Positions 62,271-64,000 of a DNA stretch of 64,000 nt are shown piece by piece. The position numbers and the translations under genes were made by a program. Every line of letters starts with the position of its first letter. The stretch's first letter is position 1. This DNA is from Azospirillaceae bacterium (GTDB lineage: Bacteria > Pseudomonadota > Alphaproteobacteria > Azospirillales > Azospirillaceae): positions 1 through 64,000 of the forward strand of contig JARLIO010000041.1 in assembly GCA_031291675.1 (NCBI GenBank), read 5' to 3'. Below the pieces are notes generated by a model. The model was not told where the DNA came from. It made no database searches and saw only the letters and a program-made list of their open reading frames with translations.

Positions 62271-64000
62271 ATGCGCTTCACAATAAAATCGAAACTTGCG
62301 CTGGGTTTTAGCGTAATTCTGGCTCTTTCCATGGTGTCTGCCATCGTCGCGATCAATGGCCTCGGAGACCTGAATACGGCGACGGGTCGGGTCGTCGGGA
62401 TTTATTCCGGGGCGGTGGACAAGGCCAATTCGGTCGAACTGCTGTTGAACCAGGGGCTCGGGATCGCCAAGGATCTGGTGCTTGACACGGATGACGCCGC
62501 GATCGCCCGATACGACACGACATTGGTGGCCAATCGGGAACAGATTCGCAAAGCCCAGGACGAACTCGCCAAAAGCGCCGGCGCTGAAGACAAGTCCAAA
62601 GTGGAGGCCCTGGGCCAGGTCCTCGACAAATGGTACGAGGTCGAAGACAAGATCCGCGAATTGGCCAAATTGAACAGCCTGACCCATGCCTTGAAGATCA
62701 GCATGACCGAAGGTGACGCGACGATTGCGCCGGTGGCTGAGTTCCTGCATGGCCTGGAGCAGCGAAACCGAGGTTCCGCAGACGCCGATCAACTTCGCGT
62801 CGCGCTGTTGGCCGCTGAAGCCGGAGAGATTCTCGCCACCACGCGGTGGGCGGAGCGCAGCGCCATCGTCACCCCTGATGATGCGAGCACCAAAGCGGCT
62901 GCCGATTTCGAGGCCACGCGGATCGAAGATACCGCCAAGGCCCTCGCGGCGTTGCGCCCAGTATTGACCGGTGACGACCAGCGGCTCTTCACCGATATTG
63001 ACAACCGCTTCGTCAAATGGCGGAAAATCCAGGACGAAATCATCCGGCTCAGCGTGCTCAACAGCAATAATCACGCCAGCGACCTGTCGCTCGGCGATGC
63101 GCAGCATCTGGTCGATCAGGTCGCGACGCAGGCGCACGCGGTCAAACAGGCGGCCGGTGACCGCAGCACCCTGGAGGTTGCGGCCGCCGACCACACCTTT
63201 GCTACGGTGCGGACCAGCCTGATCGCGACGGTGGCGGTATCGCTTCTGATCGGTATCGCTGCGGCCCTCTGGATTGCCCTTTCCATCGCGCGGGGTCTGA
63301 AGCGGGCAATCGGATTTGCCGATACCATTGCCGTCGGCAACCTCAGCCAGACCGTGTCGGTCTCGACCAACGACGAAATCAAGGACCTGTTCGACGCGCT
63401 CAACACCATGAAAAACAACATCGCGGCCCTGGTCGCCGATGCCAACCTGCTGTCCCAGGCGGCCGTCGAGGGTAAACTGGCCACGCGCGCCGATGCCACC
63501 CGCCACCAGGGCGATTACCGCAAGATCGTTCAGGGCGTCAACGACACGCTGGATGCCGTCATCGGCCCGCTGAACGTCGCCGCCGGGTATGTTGACCAGA
63601 TCTCCAAGGGCGTGATCCCGGCCCGGATTGCCGACACCTACAACGGCGATTTCAACACGATCAAAAACAACCTCAACACCTGCGTCGCCTGGTTCACCCA
63701 TCTGGTCGCCTACGTCACCGCAATCGCCAACGGCGACCTGACCGCGCAAATGGAAAAAGCCTCCACCGACGATCAGATCCATCAATGGCTGATGCTGCTG
63801 AAAGCCAATATCGGCAACGTCGTCGCCGACGCCAACACGCTGGTACAGGCCACCGTCGACGGCAAGCTGGCGGTGCGGGCTGATGCCGCCCGGCATCAAG
63901 GCGAATATCGCCGGATCGTCGACGGCCTCAACAACACCCTGGAGGCGGTGGTTGCGCCGCTGACACTGGCCGCGCACCATGTCGACAGCATCTCCACCGG
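62271..64000 (+). CDS. methyl-accepting chemotaxis protein with HAMP array, 3' end outside window
   Basis: The frame starts MRFTIKSKLALGFSVILALS and stays open to the right edge (576 codons). Residues 10-31 are a first membrane helix, then a periplasmic helical sensor, then a second membrane helix near 316-338. Several related HAMP units follow, seen as repeats of LVADANLLSQAAVEGKLATR / VVADANTLVQATVDGKLAVR and DTLDAVIGPLN / NTLEAVVAPLT. The methylation and signalling domain should lie beyond the window. AAAAGGATG upstream gives a moderate ribosome-binding site. It is preceded by a CheW-like fragment. Confidence 0.9.
   Translation, partial: MRFTIKSKLALGFSVILALSMVSAIVAINGLGDLNTATGRVVGIYSGAVDKANSVELLLNQGLGIAKDLVLDTDDAAIARYDTTLVANREQIRKAQDELAKSAGAEDKSKVEALGQVLDKWYEVEDKIRELAKLNSLTHALKISMTEGDATIAPVAEFLHGLEQRNRGSADADQLRVALLAAEAGEILATTRWAERSAIVTPDDASTKAAADFEATRIEDTAKALAALRPVLTGDDQRLFTDIDNRFVKWRKIQDEIIRLSVLNSNNHASDLSLGDAQHLVDQVATQAHAVKQAAGDRSTLEVAAADHTFATVRTSLIATVAVSLLIGIAAALWIALSIARGLKRAIGFADTIAVGNLSQTVSVSTNDEIKDLFDALNTMKNNIAALVADANLLSQAAVEGKLATRADATRHQGDYRKIVQGVNDTLDAVIGPLNVAAGYVDQISKGVIPARIADTYNGDFNTIKNNLNTCVAWFTHLVAYVTAIANGDLTAQMEKASTDDQIHQWLMLLKANIGNVVADANTLVQATVDGKLAVRADAARHQGEYRRIVDGLNNTLEAVVAPLTLAAHHVDSIST

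Noticed and set aside
62265-63980. 571-codon leftward frame across the chemoreceptor gene
   Set aside because: The rightward frame has membrane helices and repeated HAMP motifs; the leftward frame is antisense to it and shows no domain.

Overview
The window is high-GC DNA with alphaproteobacterial gene content: OprB-type porin, PcaIJF with an IclR regulator, NodT-type efflux remnant, poly-HAMP chemoreceptor and IS5-type transposase remnants. The order Rhodospirillales, perhaps Acetobacteraceae, fits best. This is an inference from gene families and not a measured placement. No rRNA, tRNA or CRISPR array was recognised.

Layout. 0-4.4 kb: a hydroxyquinol branch (intradiol dioxygenase, maleylacetate reductase, Tat-exported binding protein) divergent from a LysR regulator. 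5-6.8 kb: three membrane-protein genes (Bax-inhibitor family, TerC, small protein). 7-14 kb: a leftward operon with two tandem sugar-type binding proteins, an RbsA-like ATPase, an RbsC-like permease and a flavin monooxygenase of the NtaA/DszA type. 14.4-17 kb: a graveyard of transposase pieces, an efflux-protein tail and a truncated NB-ARC NTPase. 17.1-17.9 kb: a probable toxin-antitoxin pair with a palindromic operator. 18.2-25.1 kb: a two-subunit hydroquinone 1,2-dioxygenase, its semialdehyde dehydrogenase, a Rieske protein, a YCII protein, a decayed maleylacetate reductase, an AraC regulator and an MFS transporter.

25.3-45.8 kb is a large catabolic island: two paralogous acyl-CoA-dehydrogenase-fold monooxygenases and one flavin reductase, an FAD aromatic hydroxylase, a VOC protein, an SMP-30 lactonase, a dienelactone hydrolase, an FAH-family hydrolase, three carboxymuconolactone-decarboxylase-like proteins, an SDR, a maleate-isomerase-like protein, a thiolase-like protein lacking the usual cysteine together with its DUF35 partner, a fused CoA transferase, an SRPBCC protein, an OprB porin and two IclR regulators. 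The combination suggests uptake, hydroxylation, ring opening and CoA-dependent side-chain cleavage of an unidentified aromatic or alicyclic compound. 46-51 kb is a beta-ketoadipate end-branch (PcaI, PcaJ, PcaF), an AtoE-like transporter and an IclR regulator, with a PcaR/PcaU-like operator upstream of pcaI. Hydroxyquinol and hydroquinone routes both lead to maleylacetate and then 3-oxoadipate, so the intact maleylacetate reductase at 1.5 kb and PcaIJF at 48-51 kb could serve the whole window.

51-64 kb is more mobile: an internally deleted IS5-type element, aquaporin Z, IS630 and other remnants, dispersed hairpin repeats, then redox genes under TetR and LysR regulators (NAD(P)-binding reductase-like proteins, two SDR-type enzymes, an NTF2-like protein), a metallo-hydrolase, a possible CheW remnant, and the start of a poly-HAMP chemoreceptor that runs off the right edge.
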